Part shown: positions 14,063 through 25,500 of the stretch, piece by piece
How positions within the stretch are numbered: position 1 is the first letter of the stretch
Layout of the letters: each line of letters begins with the position of its first letter
Notes under the pieces: generated by a model
What the model saw: the letters and a program-made list of their open reading frames with translations, nothing else
The model's database searches: none
What the model was told of the DNA's origin: nothing
Made by a program: the position numbers and the translations under genes
Assembly: GCA_026874595.1 (NCBI GenBank)
Contig: CM049311.1
Coordinates: 55,933,953 to 55,997,952, forward strand
Direction of reading: 5' to 3'
Origin: Sipunculus nudus
Taxonomy: Eukaryota; Annelida; Sipuncula; Golfingiida; Sipunculidae
DNA length: 64,000 nt

Positions 14063-14178
14063 AAAAAAATACGGGCTATGAGAGTGGGTTTAGTTGCTCG
14101 TCCAAGGTCGGTGGTTTTCTCCGGGTCCTCCGGTTTCCTCCACCCTTTCCGACTACCGAGCGCCAACATCCGAGCCAT
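14063..14178 (-). repeat. SINE-type conserved domain
   Basis: The minus strand carries GGTGGAGGAAACCGGAG, followed by CCCGGAGAAAACCACCGACC, preceded by TTGGCGCTCGGTAG. From memory, this matches the central conserved domain of metazoan SINEs (Nin-DC/Meta type) common in molluscs. It is not a gene; the overlapping 62-codon frame is incidental. No tRNA-type promoter boxes were identified nearby, so this may be only the domain. Confidence 0.55.
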
Positions 14179-14419
14179 GGAGAGTGCCTCGTATTAGTTA
14201 TAATAACTAGTTGTACAATCCATAAAAAATAAATAAAGTTTAAAAAAATTTCAGGTTTCCAAAGAGATTTTTATAGACCTCCCTAGATTTTGAGTTATAG
14301 GCTTCTAGGGTCAGCGGTTACGATTTGTGCCCTGCTAAAGGACGACCGGATGGCCAGACGACGGACAAAGCGCCATATACCTATACCTCAGTTGACTTAT
14401 ATTCAGCTGAGCTAAAACA

Positions 14420-16205
14420 GGTCAATGTAGATGGCACCACGTAATCTGCAGTTTCAAATATGAGTCATGTGACCAACATTTACACAATACTTGGTAATGC
14501 TAGCTTCTGTCATTTCTGAGATTACTATGTCAGTATGCTTACTTGGCCAAATGACTAAGTTCAAATTTGGGTAACTCCGCTAAAATTCATCAAATGCAAA
14601 ACCGTATGAACAAACTTGGGAAGGCTCGCCTCTGGGATCATTTCTGTTAAATATTGAACAATTTGGCTGGACCGTTTACAAGAAGACTTTTAAAGGGTTT
14701 TCAGCTTTCTCCCTATAAAATCTAAGTAAATGCAGATAGCAAAAAAAAAAAAAAAAAAATTAACTAACCCCTACAACATTTGATATGTGACAGATTATAG
14801 CATAAAATCTGGGGATGGTAGCTCCTGCTATTCCAGAGAAATTATGTGTTGATGTACAGATGACCAATGACCCCCGTACAAAAAAAGGTCAATGCAGGTG
14901 CACCACCAATACCTGAATTTCATATATGACTCATGTGATCAACACTGGCAGAAAATTTGGTGATGATAGCTCTGGCCGTTTCTGAGACTGTCAGTTTAGT
15001 ATGCTTTTTTGGACAGATGACTAAGTTCAACTTTCTGTAACTCGGCCAAAATTCACCGAACTTGAACCATTCAAACAAACTTGAGAGAGATGATATAAGA
15101 GATTATTTCTGTGAAATATTGAACAATTTGGTTTGACCGTTTCCGAGGAGAAGTTTTTTTAGCCTTTTCTCTATAAAATCTAAGAAAATGCAGAGTTTTT
15201 TCAGATGGCTAATGTTTTGCATTAAATTTCATGATGGTAGCTCCAGTAGTTTTCGAAATAGTATGGGTTACTGTACACACGACAGAATCCGCCGCACCAT
15301 CGCATTTTCTCACAGTTTCACAAAAAATTACTACAGATGCATACTGAATGCAAAATTATAATACAGATATATCACACTGACGGCAAAATCTTGATTTAAG
15401 TTGAGTATGGATATCAATTATTTATAATCCATGTACGGCTGTCTTTATATACCCACAGACAGCTGTATACCTGTGAATGTAAACATTGCCTGACATGAGG
15501 AAGATCTAAAATCATAAATCTACATTTTTTAAAAGCGTTTAAAAACATTCTTGTCAATATTTACTTTAGATAACCTGAAATCTAAATGTCTAGAGGCATG
15601 ATGTAACGGATGCTGATAAACAGGTGCCAGGCTAGATGTATCTGCTTTACACGGCTAACATATATGACTCATTTCAATCTCTATATATGCCTAATTCAGC
15701 CAAAATTCCTTCTTTGGAACCATAAAAGACAATTATAATAAGAATTTTTCAGGGGATTTTTCTTGTAAACTATTAAACAAATTGGCCTCAGTGGCGTCAG
15801 TTTTGCAGGTTTATAACTCATATAGGAAAATACAGCAAAATGGCTAAGTTCAGCTTCCCATAACTCGGCCAAAAATCAGGTGGCAGGTGGCGCCACCAAT
15901 ACCTCAATTTCAGATATGACTCATGTGACCAACTTTGGCATAAAATTTAGTGATGATAGCTCCTGCCGCTTCTGAGATTGAAATTTTAGTATGCTTTTTT
16001 TGACAGATGACCAAGTTCAACTTCCTGTAACTCTGCCAAAACTCACCGAACTGAACCATTCGAACAAACTTGAGAGAGATGGTATAAGATATATTTTCTG
16101 TAAAATATTGAACAATTTGGCTGGATCGTTTTGCCGGTTAGCCAAAATATTATAGAAAAATCCGATAGTTTTTTACATGACTAATATTTTGCATAAAATT
16201 TGACC
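14420..16205. repeat. three diverged copies of a roughly 320-bp unit
   Basis: Units near 14420-14720, 14885-15200 and 15880-16205 share GGCACCAC or GGCGCCACCAATACCT, ATATGACTCATGTGA, AATTTGGTGATGATAGCTC, TAACTCGGCCAAAATTCACC and AAATATTGAACAATTTGG. The 15200-15880 part is diverged or unrelated filler. No coding frame. Relationship to the elements at 41 and 60-62 kb is suggested by the shared GGTGGCGCCACC-type motif. Confidence 0.7.
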
Positions 16206-16209
16206 ATCA

Positions 16210-16236
16210 CCCCCCCCCCCCCCCCCCCCCCCCCCC
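16210..16236. repeat. poly-C run (27 bp)
   Basis: Uninterrupted C run ending the 14.4-16.2 kb repeat. Length may be unreliable in the assembly. Confidence 0.9.
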
Positions 16237-17117
16237 TTTGGAAGTGATGCCCCACACGCTGCGTAGTGATTCACACGAGCAATCGGACCACAGACTCTCC
16301 TGTAAACAGAGAGCTATCTACGTCATTCCTCTCTCTCCACCAAAAGGCCCCAGATGCCACTGCCTAGGCTGGTTCCCTGTCCTCTTTTCTTATCGTCGCC
16401 TCCTCATCACGTCATAAACCACAGGAACCAGTCTAATGACTTTCCAGTCTCCACACAGAAGATCTATCTATGAATGTCAAGGATAGATCTCCTGCATACC
16501 ATCATGCGCACAGCACGCTTTAACACCGAAATCGGGGCCCTAAAATGTATCCTGGGAATTATAAATTAGTAAAACTACAGTAATTAAGTAAATAGAGCAA
16601 TTAAAGAACATGAATCGGCAACATCAATTCCATATATAACTAACCTAAAGTTAGGTCTAAACATATTATAAATTTTGTCAAACCTATGGATCTATTTCGC
16701 GGTTTTATAATATACCTGTGATATTATAAATATAAACGAAATTTATGCACGTGCCTGCTTGGTAATATTAGGTCATATTATGTCATATTAAGTGACACAC
16801 ACACATATATATACGAAACAAAAATGACCTACCGAGAGGCAAAGGATATACCATTTTGAAACTTAAAGTTTAAAGTTGTAATTATAAAATAGATCTTACC
16901 ATGAACAATCAATTTACAGACAACTGACCTGATGTAAGTCATATGTAATTACACATTAAAAAATATTTCAATTTAGGCCTCTCGATATAAGGTTATCAGT
17001 TTCAAGTTAAATATATTATAACCACACATGTATATATATTTCCAAACGTTCTCACTAAAATGAACTGCTTGCATCTGCGTGGAGCATGGAGGTTGATGAC
17101 TTAGCATATTTGGCCTG
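16237..17117. other. gene-free flank of the Mutator-like element
   Basis: 16240-16520 is less AT-rich than its surroundings and could be unique host DNA, but shows no splice-bounded frame. 16520-17117 is AT-rich with short TA runs. Nothing recognised. Confidence 0.45.
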
Positions 17118-17125
17118 CGTCAGGT
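17118..17125. repeat. target-site duplication, left copy
   Basis: CGTCAGGT immediately precedes the element and is repeated at 19333-19340 immediately after it. Eight bases is within the range of Mutator-like insertions. Confidence 0.85.
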
Positions 17126-17369
17126 GGTTTAGGGACATATCGGCCGCCGTCGACATCGGCCGCCGGCCTCAAATGGACCATATCGGCCGCCGGCGCCCAG
17201 CGGGACGCAATATCGGCCGCCAGCTGCAGTTGCCCACAGGCCTGTATTAACTCTGTCAAGTCAACCATATCGGCCGCGGAAAGAACTAGGCTACCATATC
17301 GGCCGCCGCCTCCTCATTATACGTTTCATTGGATAATCTATAGTCTCTCTCTCTCTCTCTCTCTCTCTC
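17126..17369 (+). repeat. left terminal inverted repeat with internal motif array
   Basis: Contains six copies of ATATCGGCCGCC or close variants at irregular spacing, each centred on the palindrome CGGCCG, and ends in a (CT)n run. It is far more GC-rich than the surroundings. Repeated subterminal motifs are a known feature of transposase-binding ends; binding here is inferred. Confidence 0.9.
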
Positions 17370-17399
17370 ATATTGTATATATAATGTATGTATAAATAT

Positions 17400-17413
17400 A
17401 CATATATATATAC

Positions 17414-17462
<49 letters not shown>
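17400..17462. repeat. TA-rich microsatellite
   Basis: TA and TACATA runs just inside the left inverted repeat. Confidence 0.9.
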
Positions 17463-17468
<6 letters not shown>

Positions 17469-17744
17469 CCTACATCAATACTAAAGCATTATAATAAAAA
17501 TGTAAATAAATTAATAAACCAAATCACCGACTTATCTTCAAAATAAAGCGAATATAATAAATCAAGGCTTAACATGAATATATTTTATATAAAAATTAAT
17601 GTATTTTGATATAAATTATATAAATTATATAAATTATATGAATTATATATATATATATTTATATATAAATATAAACATACTAATTATGCAAGTATTCATC
17701 GGGTTATCTTCTAGATAGATAATATTGAATAAAACGCCCTCCAG

Positions 17745-18440
17745 TGTGACTGCTGTGATGGTTGGTAGCACCTCAAGTGTAATACAGGAGTGTCAGTTGT
17801 GGAATATGAAGAGGCGACCAGAGAAGGGTGGCTTGATTGGATGTGCCAGCCTTGCCGACAGATGGCGACATCGCCAGCCGAGAATTCCGCCGAAGGTGAA
17901 GAACAACAACCTGAACCTGTAGACGAGACCCCAGAGGAAGCAACTACTGCAGCCCCCCTAGATCTGCTTCGGTCCGAACCTGTAGACGAGACCCCGGATC
18001 GAGGAAGCAGCTACTGCTGCCCCCATAGATCTGCTTCAGCCCGAACCTGTAGACGAGACCCTGGAGGAAGCAGTTAATGCAGCCCCAGAGGAAACACCGG
18101 CACAGGACGCCAGTCTGTACGCGGAAGACCTCGGTTCCTTCCACGAACCCTAAGCACTGGAAGAAAGGGACTTGGCCGTTTGGTCAAGTTGCTGCACAAG
18201 GAGGCACAGGTTGTGAATATGACAGCCGAACTAGTGTCAAGGGAGCAAGTCTCCAGGATATTGTCACACAGAAGCCGTGACGTAAACAGTCGACTCTTTG
18301 CGTTATGTAGAGAGTATGGGGATGGGGAGCGGAGCGCAGCCTCTCTCTTGGCTGCAGGTAGCATATTGGTTTGCCCAAAACCAAGTCTGCAACCCGCGGA
18401 CGAGCCGCAGCAGCAAGAGGACCAGCAAGTGATCGCCTGA
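17745..18440 (+). pseudogene. broken PHD-finger / Mutator-tail gene inside the mini-transposon
   Basis: After a possible acceptor (CCCTCCAG at 17737-17744), the frame encodes CDCCDGW, a TAG stop (17766-17768), then HLKCNTG and later WLDWMCQPC: the Cys/His pattern of a PHD finger. The related gene at 51 kb has WQH at this position, so TAG is probably a mutated CAG. A proline/acidic linker follows with three tandem units around EPVDETPEEA. The middle unit carries an extra GATC (about 17997-18000) that shifts the frame. After another frame change, 18180-18440 encodes LVKLLHKEAQ through RLFALCREYGDGERSAASLL, aligning with the C-terminal tail of the 49-kb gene. The catalytic core and the EGWHRRLN region are missing. 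Clearly non-functional as it stands. Confidence 0.82.
17913..18095 (+). repeat. three roughly 65-bp coding repeats (acidic linker)
   Basis: GAACCTGTAGACGAGACC begins each unit (about 17913, 17977 and 18042), followed by GAGGAAGCA and GCAGCCCC blocks. The units encode EPVDETPEEA-type peptides. The second unit holds the 4-bp insertion. Confidence 0.85.
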
Positions 18441-18753
18441 GCTATTGTTTTTCTGGGTTTTTTTAATCTTGTGAGATACATGTATAAATATTCGCTGTGA
18501 TATCTTTTTTTCTCATGTACTTTTATATTAGTTTTATGTAAAGGTGATGATGATGCGTATTAGTAAGTTGGTTTTAGTTAGCTATATTTATATATATATA
18601 TAGCTTTCCTTGGATTTAAATGAGATTAATGTTTTCCATGTATATTGTTACATTTTTTTGTAAATATTCTTTGTAAATATTAGTATAAAGATTTTCTTTT
18701 GTTCACACGTTTTAGTAAGATTTTATTGGGTTGGATTTGAGCGTAGAAGTATT

Positions 18754-18758
<5 letters not shown>

Positions 18759-18830
<72 letters not shown>
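18759..18830. repeat. (TA)n microsatellite
   Basis: About 36 TA units within the mini-transposon. The minus-strand frame across it is spurious. Confidence 0.97.
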
Positions 18831-18834
<4 letters not shown>

Positions 18835-19079
18835 TATTGAGATGTTGCTGTGATGCTTTTATCATGCAGTAGTTTTGGTCAGTGTTTGTAATGGTTATTG
18901 TCATTTCTGTTAATAAATGTGTATTTACTGTAATTTGTCGTTTTTCCGATTTGGAGTTGGTGCGTGTTTGAGGTGGAGTTGAAAACGTTTGCAAAATGCT
19001 CGTGGTCACACTGAATAAAAAAAGCTTCAATTCATATAAAATATTGAATGAAAATTGATATGTACATATATACATATAT

Positions 19080-19082
<3 letters not shown>

Positions 19083-19116
<34 letters not shown>

Positions 19117-19332
19117 ACAGATTATCCAACGAAACGTATAATGAGGAAGCGGCGGCCGATATGGTAGCCTAGTTCTTTCCGCGGCCGATATGGTTGACTT
19201 GACAGAGTTAATACAGGCCTGTGGGCAACTGCAGCTGGCGGCCGATATTGCGTCCCGCTGGGCGCCGGCGGCCGATATGGTTCATTTGAGGCCGGCGGCC
19301 GATGTCGACGGCGGCCGATATGTCCCTATACC
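19083..19332 (-). repeat. right terminal inverted repeat
   Basis: Near-perfect reverse complement of 17126-17369, including the six GC-rich motifs (here GGCGGCCGATAT) and a (GA)n run at its inner end. Differences include T/A at the fourth base and single changes near ATGAACC and TTTCGTTGG. Confidence 0.9.
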
Positions 19333-19340
19333 CGTCAGGT
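19333..19340. repeat. target-site duplication, right copy
   Basis: CGTCAGGT, identical to 17118-17125. Confidence 0.85.
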
Positions 19341-19827
19341 TACGTGTTTCCGTCATATCGCAGTGCAGATGTGATGCAGAGTCAACGTAAAGGAAAACCT
19401 GTGTGGAGTCCATAGCCTGCGGCAGTGATCAGTGGAGAATGAGAACTTTGACTTAAAGCACTGTGCTCGTAAAGACCGGTTTTGGAAGGTCGGAAGACGT
19501 CTCCGTGGCCCAGCGTGACTCCATTATGGTTTGCGCTGTCTGGAGAATGAGAAATGTCAGCTTGAGAGATCCTCACCTTCACTTCAGCCTGACCTGTTCA
19601 GGGGTAGGTTTCACTGCCACTGGTACTGGGTATGTCAGGCCGCCAGCACTACAGCTTATTAACCATCTTAAACTTAGCACAGTGGCGGATTGTTAGCCAG
19701 CAGAAATCTCGCAGTTTTTAGGGGGGGGGGGGGGACTGTAGCCATGACAATTAGGTCACGTTTGGGTGGCAGGTTGCCGCTAAGTCTTAAGGACGCGTGA
19801 CCATTGGATGATTATGAAACTGTTACT
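19341..19827. other. unassigned, moderately GC-rich stretch
   Basis: Less AT-rich than its neighbours, with two short plus-strand frames of 66 and 77 codons. No recognised motif and no convincing splice sites; a G run lies near 19720. It might be unique host DNA or an old element. Confidence 0.35.
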
Positions 19828-20245
19828 GTATACGCTGCAGACATTCAGGCTTATATTTCAGGACTGGTTTGACATATCCCCCTGAAATGTTGCATGTGTA
19901 TAGATCTCATATAGCTCTTAATCATACACAAAAGTGGTGGCACCACCTGCCATTATTTTTGCACAGCATCTGTCTGTTTATCTGCCATGGACTAAAATCA
20001 ATCATATCTCAGTAGTGGTTTTACTTGTCTGCATAAAATTTTGCATGTTTATACATCTTGGACAGCTTTCTGGATTTTGTGGTAGGTGGCGCAAGCTACA
20101 TACACATTTCAGCTGCAGGCATCCAGGCTATTATGCAACACACCTCACTTTATTTCCCCTTGCCACTCAATCCATGCCTCACTTCACCTGTCCCAATCTG
20201 ATTTTGGCAGATACACTAGTCGCTTGTTGACTACCCATATTCTAG
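19828..20245 (+). mobile_element. Helitron-like element, 5'-truncated copy
   Basis: Matches the 3' part of the element at 40896-41762 (TGTATAGATCTCA, CATACACAAAA, GGTGGCACCACCTG, CCTCACTTTATTTCCCCTTG). It ends with an imperfect stem (CTAGTCG, loop CTTGT, TGACTAC; 20216-20234), seven bases and CTAG (20242-20245), the hallmark of a Helitron 3' end. No protein is encoded. Confidence 0.7.
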
Positions 20246-20410
20246 TTTTTGTGTTGTGTGCACCCATGCTAGAATTTCAGCAGTGATGTTGCATTGTTCA
20301 TATACATGTTACACATTCTTGAAAAGTAATGGTCCAGCATTGAAGCATTATACCTGGTGTAATCTCAATGCACAGGTTCGCATTAGGCCTGTAGGCCTTG
20401 TTTTAAGTTT

Positions 20411-21200
20411 TTTTTAGCTCAGCTGACTTTCAGTCATGCTGGGCTATAGCGATGGGTCTTTATCCATCGTCCTTCTGTCTGTCAGTCCGGCCGTTAGCAG
20501 GGCACAAATCATAACCGTAGGGGTTAGGGCCATGAACCCTATGCAGTCTTAGAGGTTCTAAAAAGATCTCCTTGCAAACCTGAAATTAGGTCACTGCGAC
20601 CTATATTCTCGAAGTTATGGGGTGTGTTTGCACCCCCCAGAAATAATTCTTTTAGCCAAAATTTTCATCCCAAACCTTACATCTTTCACATACAGCTCAC
20701 CTACCAACAGGGGAAGAACCATAATTATTTTGAGGTCACAAGGTCAAAGGTCAAGGTCACAAAACCAACTTCTTTGAAAAGCCTGTGGATGCATTTTAAG
20801 CCAAAACCTTTCATCCCAATTCTTTGATCTTTCACATATAGCTCACCTACTAAGTGGGAGAAGAATCCTATAGATGTTGAGGTCACAGGGTCAAAGGTCA
20901 GGGTCACAAGATCCACTTCTTTGAAAAGGTTGTGGGCACATTTCAAGCTAGACCTTTCATTCCAAACCTTTCAGCACTGATATCGCTTCTCTGCCAACAG
21001 GGGAAAAGACCTGTTGATTTTGAGGTCAAAGGTCAAGTTCACAGCACCCTCTTCTTGCGTGGAGTCATTTTCAGGCAAACTTTTCAATCTATACTTTCCA
21101 TCTGTCATATATGGCTTACCTACCAATAGGGGAAGAAGCCTATTGATGTTGAGTTTAAAAGGTCAAAGGTCAAGGTCACAATATTGTTCTAAATGCTTGT
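20411..21200 (+). mobile_element. Helentron-like 5' end plus half-site-rich repeats
   Basis: Starts TTTTTTTAGCTCAGCTGACT, as the other family members do, followed by a TCTGTCTGTCAGTCCGG block and AGGGCACAAATCATAACCG. From about 20690 it contains four repeats of roughly 140 bp, each with TTTGATCTTTCACATA-like and CAACAGGGGAAGAA blocks and AGGTCA direct repeats (20741-20759, about 20888, 21023-21035, 21160-21178). No 3' terminal block was found; truncated or overwritten downstream. Confidence 0.6.
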
Positions 21201-22567
21201 GAACATATTTCAAGTGAAACTGTTTAACCCAAACCTTCAGTCTTTCACATATGCCACATCTATGCATCACTCAATGTGATTCAAACTTCATATTTATGGG
21301 TCTTTTTGCATGAAGAAATAACTAATTGATTTTGAGGTCAGCTGGTCAGGAGGTTAAAGGTTGCAGGTCTAAGTTATTCACTCATTGGTTGCCAAGTAAT
21401 TACACCCGGCCAGATGTAAGTGGTTAGTAGTTACCCATCATTTAGAAAGAATCCAGTTGATATGTGGGCAAAAGGCCAAGGTCATAGGTCAGGTTAACTT
21501 ATTTTGTAGACCATCTCTATTTTCCTATATATGTAAGCTTGCACTCCAGCTGGTACATCTCACTGTGTGGCTGTAATTGTGAGCGACACTGGTGACATAT
21601 GACTCCCTTTTGTATGAGGCTATTAAGTGATAAGGCTGAGTGATAAGTACCTCGTTACTGCATAACAAAACACTGTTGTTGGAATAGGTACCCCAAAGCA
21701 TTTTTACAGCTTTGTTTTACAATCTTGGTAATGTAATAAACAGAAAGAGATAAAGGAGACAAGAAGAAATCTGTTTCATGCATGAAGATATCTTTTTTAG
21801 TTCAAAAGTTACAGGAGTTTGAAGTTGGTGAAAACGAGCACATTTATGTCGCGTTTTACTCAATAATGGCAAATAGTACAAAATAGCATTTTCAAATGAC
21901 CATAAATCAGTTTATATTAAGTCCAGGTCATGAAAAATGGCCTTTTCATGCCCTCTTTATATCATTCTCTAACTCAGATTTTTTAATACAATTTTAACAA
22001 ATATTTGACAATTTTTTTTGCATATTAAAATTTGAAAAAAATGCATTTAGCACCTTGTCGAATTCGACGAATGGCGGCTTTCGCGACTTTCCACAAGAAA
22101 ATTGGCCATAACTTTCTTCATATTGCTCTTATTGACATCAGGTTTGAAGCATGTTTTGGCTTGATTTGCAGTCTTTCCAGTGCTATCAACTAATTTACTC
22201 TAACTGATTTTAAAATAATTACTATATTGACAAAACTGTCAGAAAATTACCAGAAAATCAGATATTACTACTCGTTACACCTTACAAACAGCACAACTTG
22301 AAAACTCTATCACATATTATATCATTCTAATGTTGTTAGACACAGTTTATATGATAATAATGAAAACTAATAAAAAATTTTCATTCCAAGTACTGATCCC
22401 AACTCATTAACCAATGCTTATGCACAAAATATGGCGGTTCCATTATTTCACCTCTGGGTCAGCATCCAGTAAACTGTATCAAGTGTTTATGTTTACATTG
22501 TTTGATATTTTTACATGAAAATGAACTTGATTATATGCAAATATATGTATGCACATTTCCCTGTATT
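21201..22567. other. gene-free; 3' flank of the 22.6-26.8 kb gene
   Basis: 21201-21480 carries further decayed half-site repeats. 21700-22560 has no frame of note. It is the minus-strand gene's downstream flank, but a polyadenylation signal could not be assigned with confidence, and no terminal inverted repeat matching the gene's upstream flank was seen. Confidence 0.45.
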
Positions 22568-25500
22568 TCAGAAGAACTTATCTGAGTAACAACTATACAG
22601 TTTTTGTATTTTTTCCAAGTTCACTATGGACCACGTCCGGCCGTTGTTGTTAGAGGTTAAGTCCACTTGTCCATAAAACACAAATTTAGACTCGACATCA
22701 TCAATAAGGAGGACTGATGGCCATTTGTAGGTCTTGTTGTAGCCTTTCCGTAAGAACTTTACAGTAGCACAGTCCTCATTAGTCACACTGGTCACCATAC
22801 CTATATGGAAATCCTCCTCATAGGCTACTGCTATATACTCGCCTTGCAAGCGAAATTTGAATGAACCAAACTTATCAATCTCTGCACTTAGTGCACTTTC
22901 TGGTTCTTTTTCTAAGTCATCTCCATCTTCATATTCACTATCTGAATCAATAGGACTATTAGGAGTAATTCCCTCCTCATTACTGGTGACACTGTGAGGC
23001 TCATGTCCCAAAAACATCTTCAAATTATCAGCCAACTCCGCTGGTGACTTTCGAGTCACCAGTAATAATTTGTCTTTGTTGTTCAGAATTTCTTTCTGAT
23101 ACTGCATTTGTAATTTTAAAGCTTTTGTTTGCTCAGCCTTTGGCAGATCTTTAACCAATTCATCAACATCTTTTGGGCACTGGCACAGTCCTCCATATTC
23201 CTTGATGCCTTTCATTAGTTTTTCTCGTGCTACTTGCTTCGCTGCACGCTTTTCCTCTACATTCTTTCTGTTCATTTCAAGCTTTTCCTTTTGCCTTTTA
23301 ACAAGCTATGCCTCTTTCTGTCTGTGTTTCTTCCTCAGATTTACACTGTTCTCATGAGCCAGCTGAACAAGTTTAGCTTGATCTTCAGGACATTTTGATG
23401 ACAACCACTTAGATATGGTCTTGTTCGTTTTTACCATATGAATGCCTGAATGGTAATGCATAGAAGCATTCCGTCGCTTGTATTGGCTAAAGTCAAGGTC
23501 GCCAAATGCATTCTCCCCAACCAGGTTAGTCAGTTTGCTGTGTTTTAACTTTCTTCTTCTTTCTATGGATGGTTCTTGACCATACTGGCCGCCTGGTAGA
23601 AAGTCAGCAAGTTGCCTTTCAGTCACTCGCAGAAAACCTTCAACTAGTTGTTTAAGAGCTCCTTCTGTGACCTGCTGTCCTTCAGACATGGGACTGAATA
23701 CAAAATCATACACTACTTCATCCCTCCTATGTGTGGACTTGAACTCAGGAAAAACACTGGGTGAATCTTTGTCCATCAAAGAGGTCACATCATTCACCCA
23801 TACACTGAGCTGCTGGTGCATACGTTGAACATACTTGTAGAGATCAACATACTCTATTTCAGCGTGCAACAAATTCCAGTAAGGACCAGTCACCTTGAAA
23901 AACAAAATACCCAGTGCTTTGACCAAAGCTTGCAAATTTGTGCACATGCAGTCCAGTTTTACACTCTCCAGTTTCATGTTTAAGTTGTCTTTGAAGGTGC
24001 TGAGAAACTCCTGGATGTGTGTCTGATGGAAGTAAAGGGCAGCAGCTCCAGCAAAAAAGTTGTTAAAACGATTCATTCGAAAGCTGCTGACACGTGACTT
24101 GAGCTGTACAACACCAGCACAATATGCCAGCCAATCTGAGCGACATCCGTTTTTTTCGTCTCCCCTGGGGCCAAATACATCTGATGCTGTCCGAATAAAC
24201 CTGCCGGTGCCAGACTCCCCTTTACCTCTGAAGTGTGCAAACTTGGCATTACTGTTTCGACCTAATTGCTGCCCACTTTCTTCCTCCAAGTTTTTCTCAA
24301 TGCTCTTCAATATCTTCTCAGACTCGTTAGACAAACACAAAAGGAAATGAGCATTGCAAAATAACAGATGGGTCTCAATTTCCATATCTAATTTTTCCTG
24401 CCGAACCTCCGCAAATTTTCTGGCAAAACATTTGTTAACACTTGCCCTGTCCGACATTGTAGCACACATTTTTTTCAAAAAGTCCTTCACAAAGATATCA
24501 CATTGTTGTTCATCATATATATCGGCCAATTCTGCAATCATGTCCATCGCATTGTTAACCAGTGTAGTGCTGTCTTCTTGCACCATGCCAACAAACCCAG
24601 CTGATAAGGTTTTTCCAGTTGACAGTGTCACTTGTTGGCCAAGTATTTTGCGACTATCTCTGGTAGTTCCATCAAAATGGTAGTCCCATTCCTCCGATTC
24701 AGCCATTTCCTCTGCTACCTGATATTTAGCAAGAACTTGGGCACGGTCAACCATGTTAATTACTGTATTCTCTGATGGCAGATCTTTCGTTGAAACTTGT
24801 TGACTGAAAATATTCCTGATTACAGTTTGTATCACTCGGCTACATTTCTGAGCAGAAATCTCACATTCTGTGGCTAACTCCATGCAGCACTTTTCTACTT
24901 CCAAAGTAAATTGGTTGCTTTCATATCTTGTTTTAAGTCTTGTTGTATCTTTTATAAAGAGAAGTTCAGATTCAAGCTCCTCACATTTGTGCTTCAACTC
25001 CCACAAGTTATCTTTAAGCCTTTTATTTTCTTCATGCAGCAGATCTGTCACCTTTTTTTGATCACTTAGACTCTTCTGTGTGTTCCTGTGAGCTTGCCGC
25101 AGTTTCTTCACTCTGTCAGGTTTTAACTCCCTCAGCTGTCTTTGGTACAAATTTTCTCTCTCATTATAGTATTTCTTCTTCCTCTGGAGCTGCTGGTAAA
25201 GGGCTCCTTTTCTGGCTGATTTTAATGCAATATTTGCTTTAAGTAGGGAGCTCTTTAAGAATTTACAATTGTTTCGCAGCTTATCCAGTTTAATGGCTTG
25301 TTTTTTAAGCTGGCTTTTCTGCAGTTCATTTTCTGTTTCAAGAACTTTGATGCCCTGGTTTTTTTCATAACACATTTCCTTGAAAGCTGTTAACTGGTGT
25401 TTTAATGTATCAAGTTGTTCTTGACTTTTTTCTAACTGTTTTGGCCTTTTTGAATGTACATCTGGACTTGCATTTTTCATCTGGTCTGCTTCAGTAGCTT

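Larger units (their letters stand above)
12884..14417 (-). mobile_element. Helentron-like element, copy D (both ends present)
   Basis: Read on the minus strand, it starts with TTTTAGCTCAGCTGA, forming an imperfect hairpin with the following AAGTCAACTGAGGT. It ends with CAGCTGAGCGTCGTGATC and CCCTTGTTT, the same terminal block found at 28.5, 43.8, 57.0, 59.2 and 62.7 kb. Such a 3' end, a near-palindrome followed by about 8 bases, fits the Helitron/Helentron type. The interior has repeated TGACCTTGACCTTTGACC blocks and a SINE-like domain near its 5' end. No transposase frame is present, so it is non-autonomous. Superfamily assignment is inferred from end structure. Confidence 0.6.
17126..19332 (+). 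mobile_element. Mutator-like (MULE) mini-transposon, 2,207 bp
   Basis: Complete DNA transposon: 8-bp target duplication CGTCAGGT on both sides and inverted terminal repeats of about 245 bp (17126-17369 and 19083-19332) differing at only a handful of positions. The outer end reads GGTTTAGGGACATATCGG on the left and GGTATAGGGACATATCGG on the reverse-complemented right. Inside lies a degenerate gene (17745-18440) with a PHD finger and the C-terminal part of a Mutator-like protein. The catalytic domain is absent, so mobility would require a relative. High TIR identity implies recent insertion. MULE assignment rests on TIR length, target duplication size and the encoded tail. Confidence 0.88.

Noticed and set aside
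16210-16236. Long G and C runs as functional quadruplex or promoter elements
   Set aside because: They occur inside or at the edge of dispersed repeats with variable length; a replication or assembly origin is simpler.
16260-16520. A relatively GC-rich patch as a tRNA or small RNA gene
   Set aside because: No cloverleaf, A/B box or recognisable RNA motif could be found by eye.
18074-18481. A 135-codon minus-strand frame in the mini-transposon
   Set aside because: It is antisense to the PHD/linker/tail gene, which has homologous support from the 49-51 kb locus.
22568-23275. The 235-residue frame as an independent gene
   Set aside because: It continues the upstream frame in phase across a single TAG with 10 codons between, and has no promoter-like or splice-bounded start.
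24060-25061. Plus-strand frames opposite the transposase-like gene
   Set aside because: They are antisense shadows of the strong minus-strand coding sequence.
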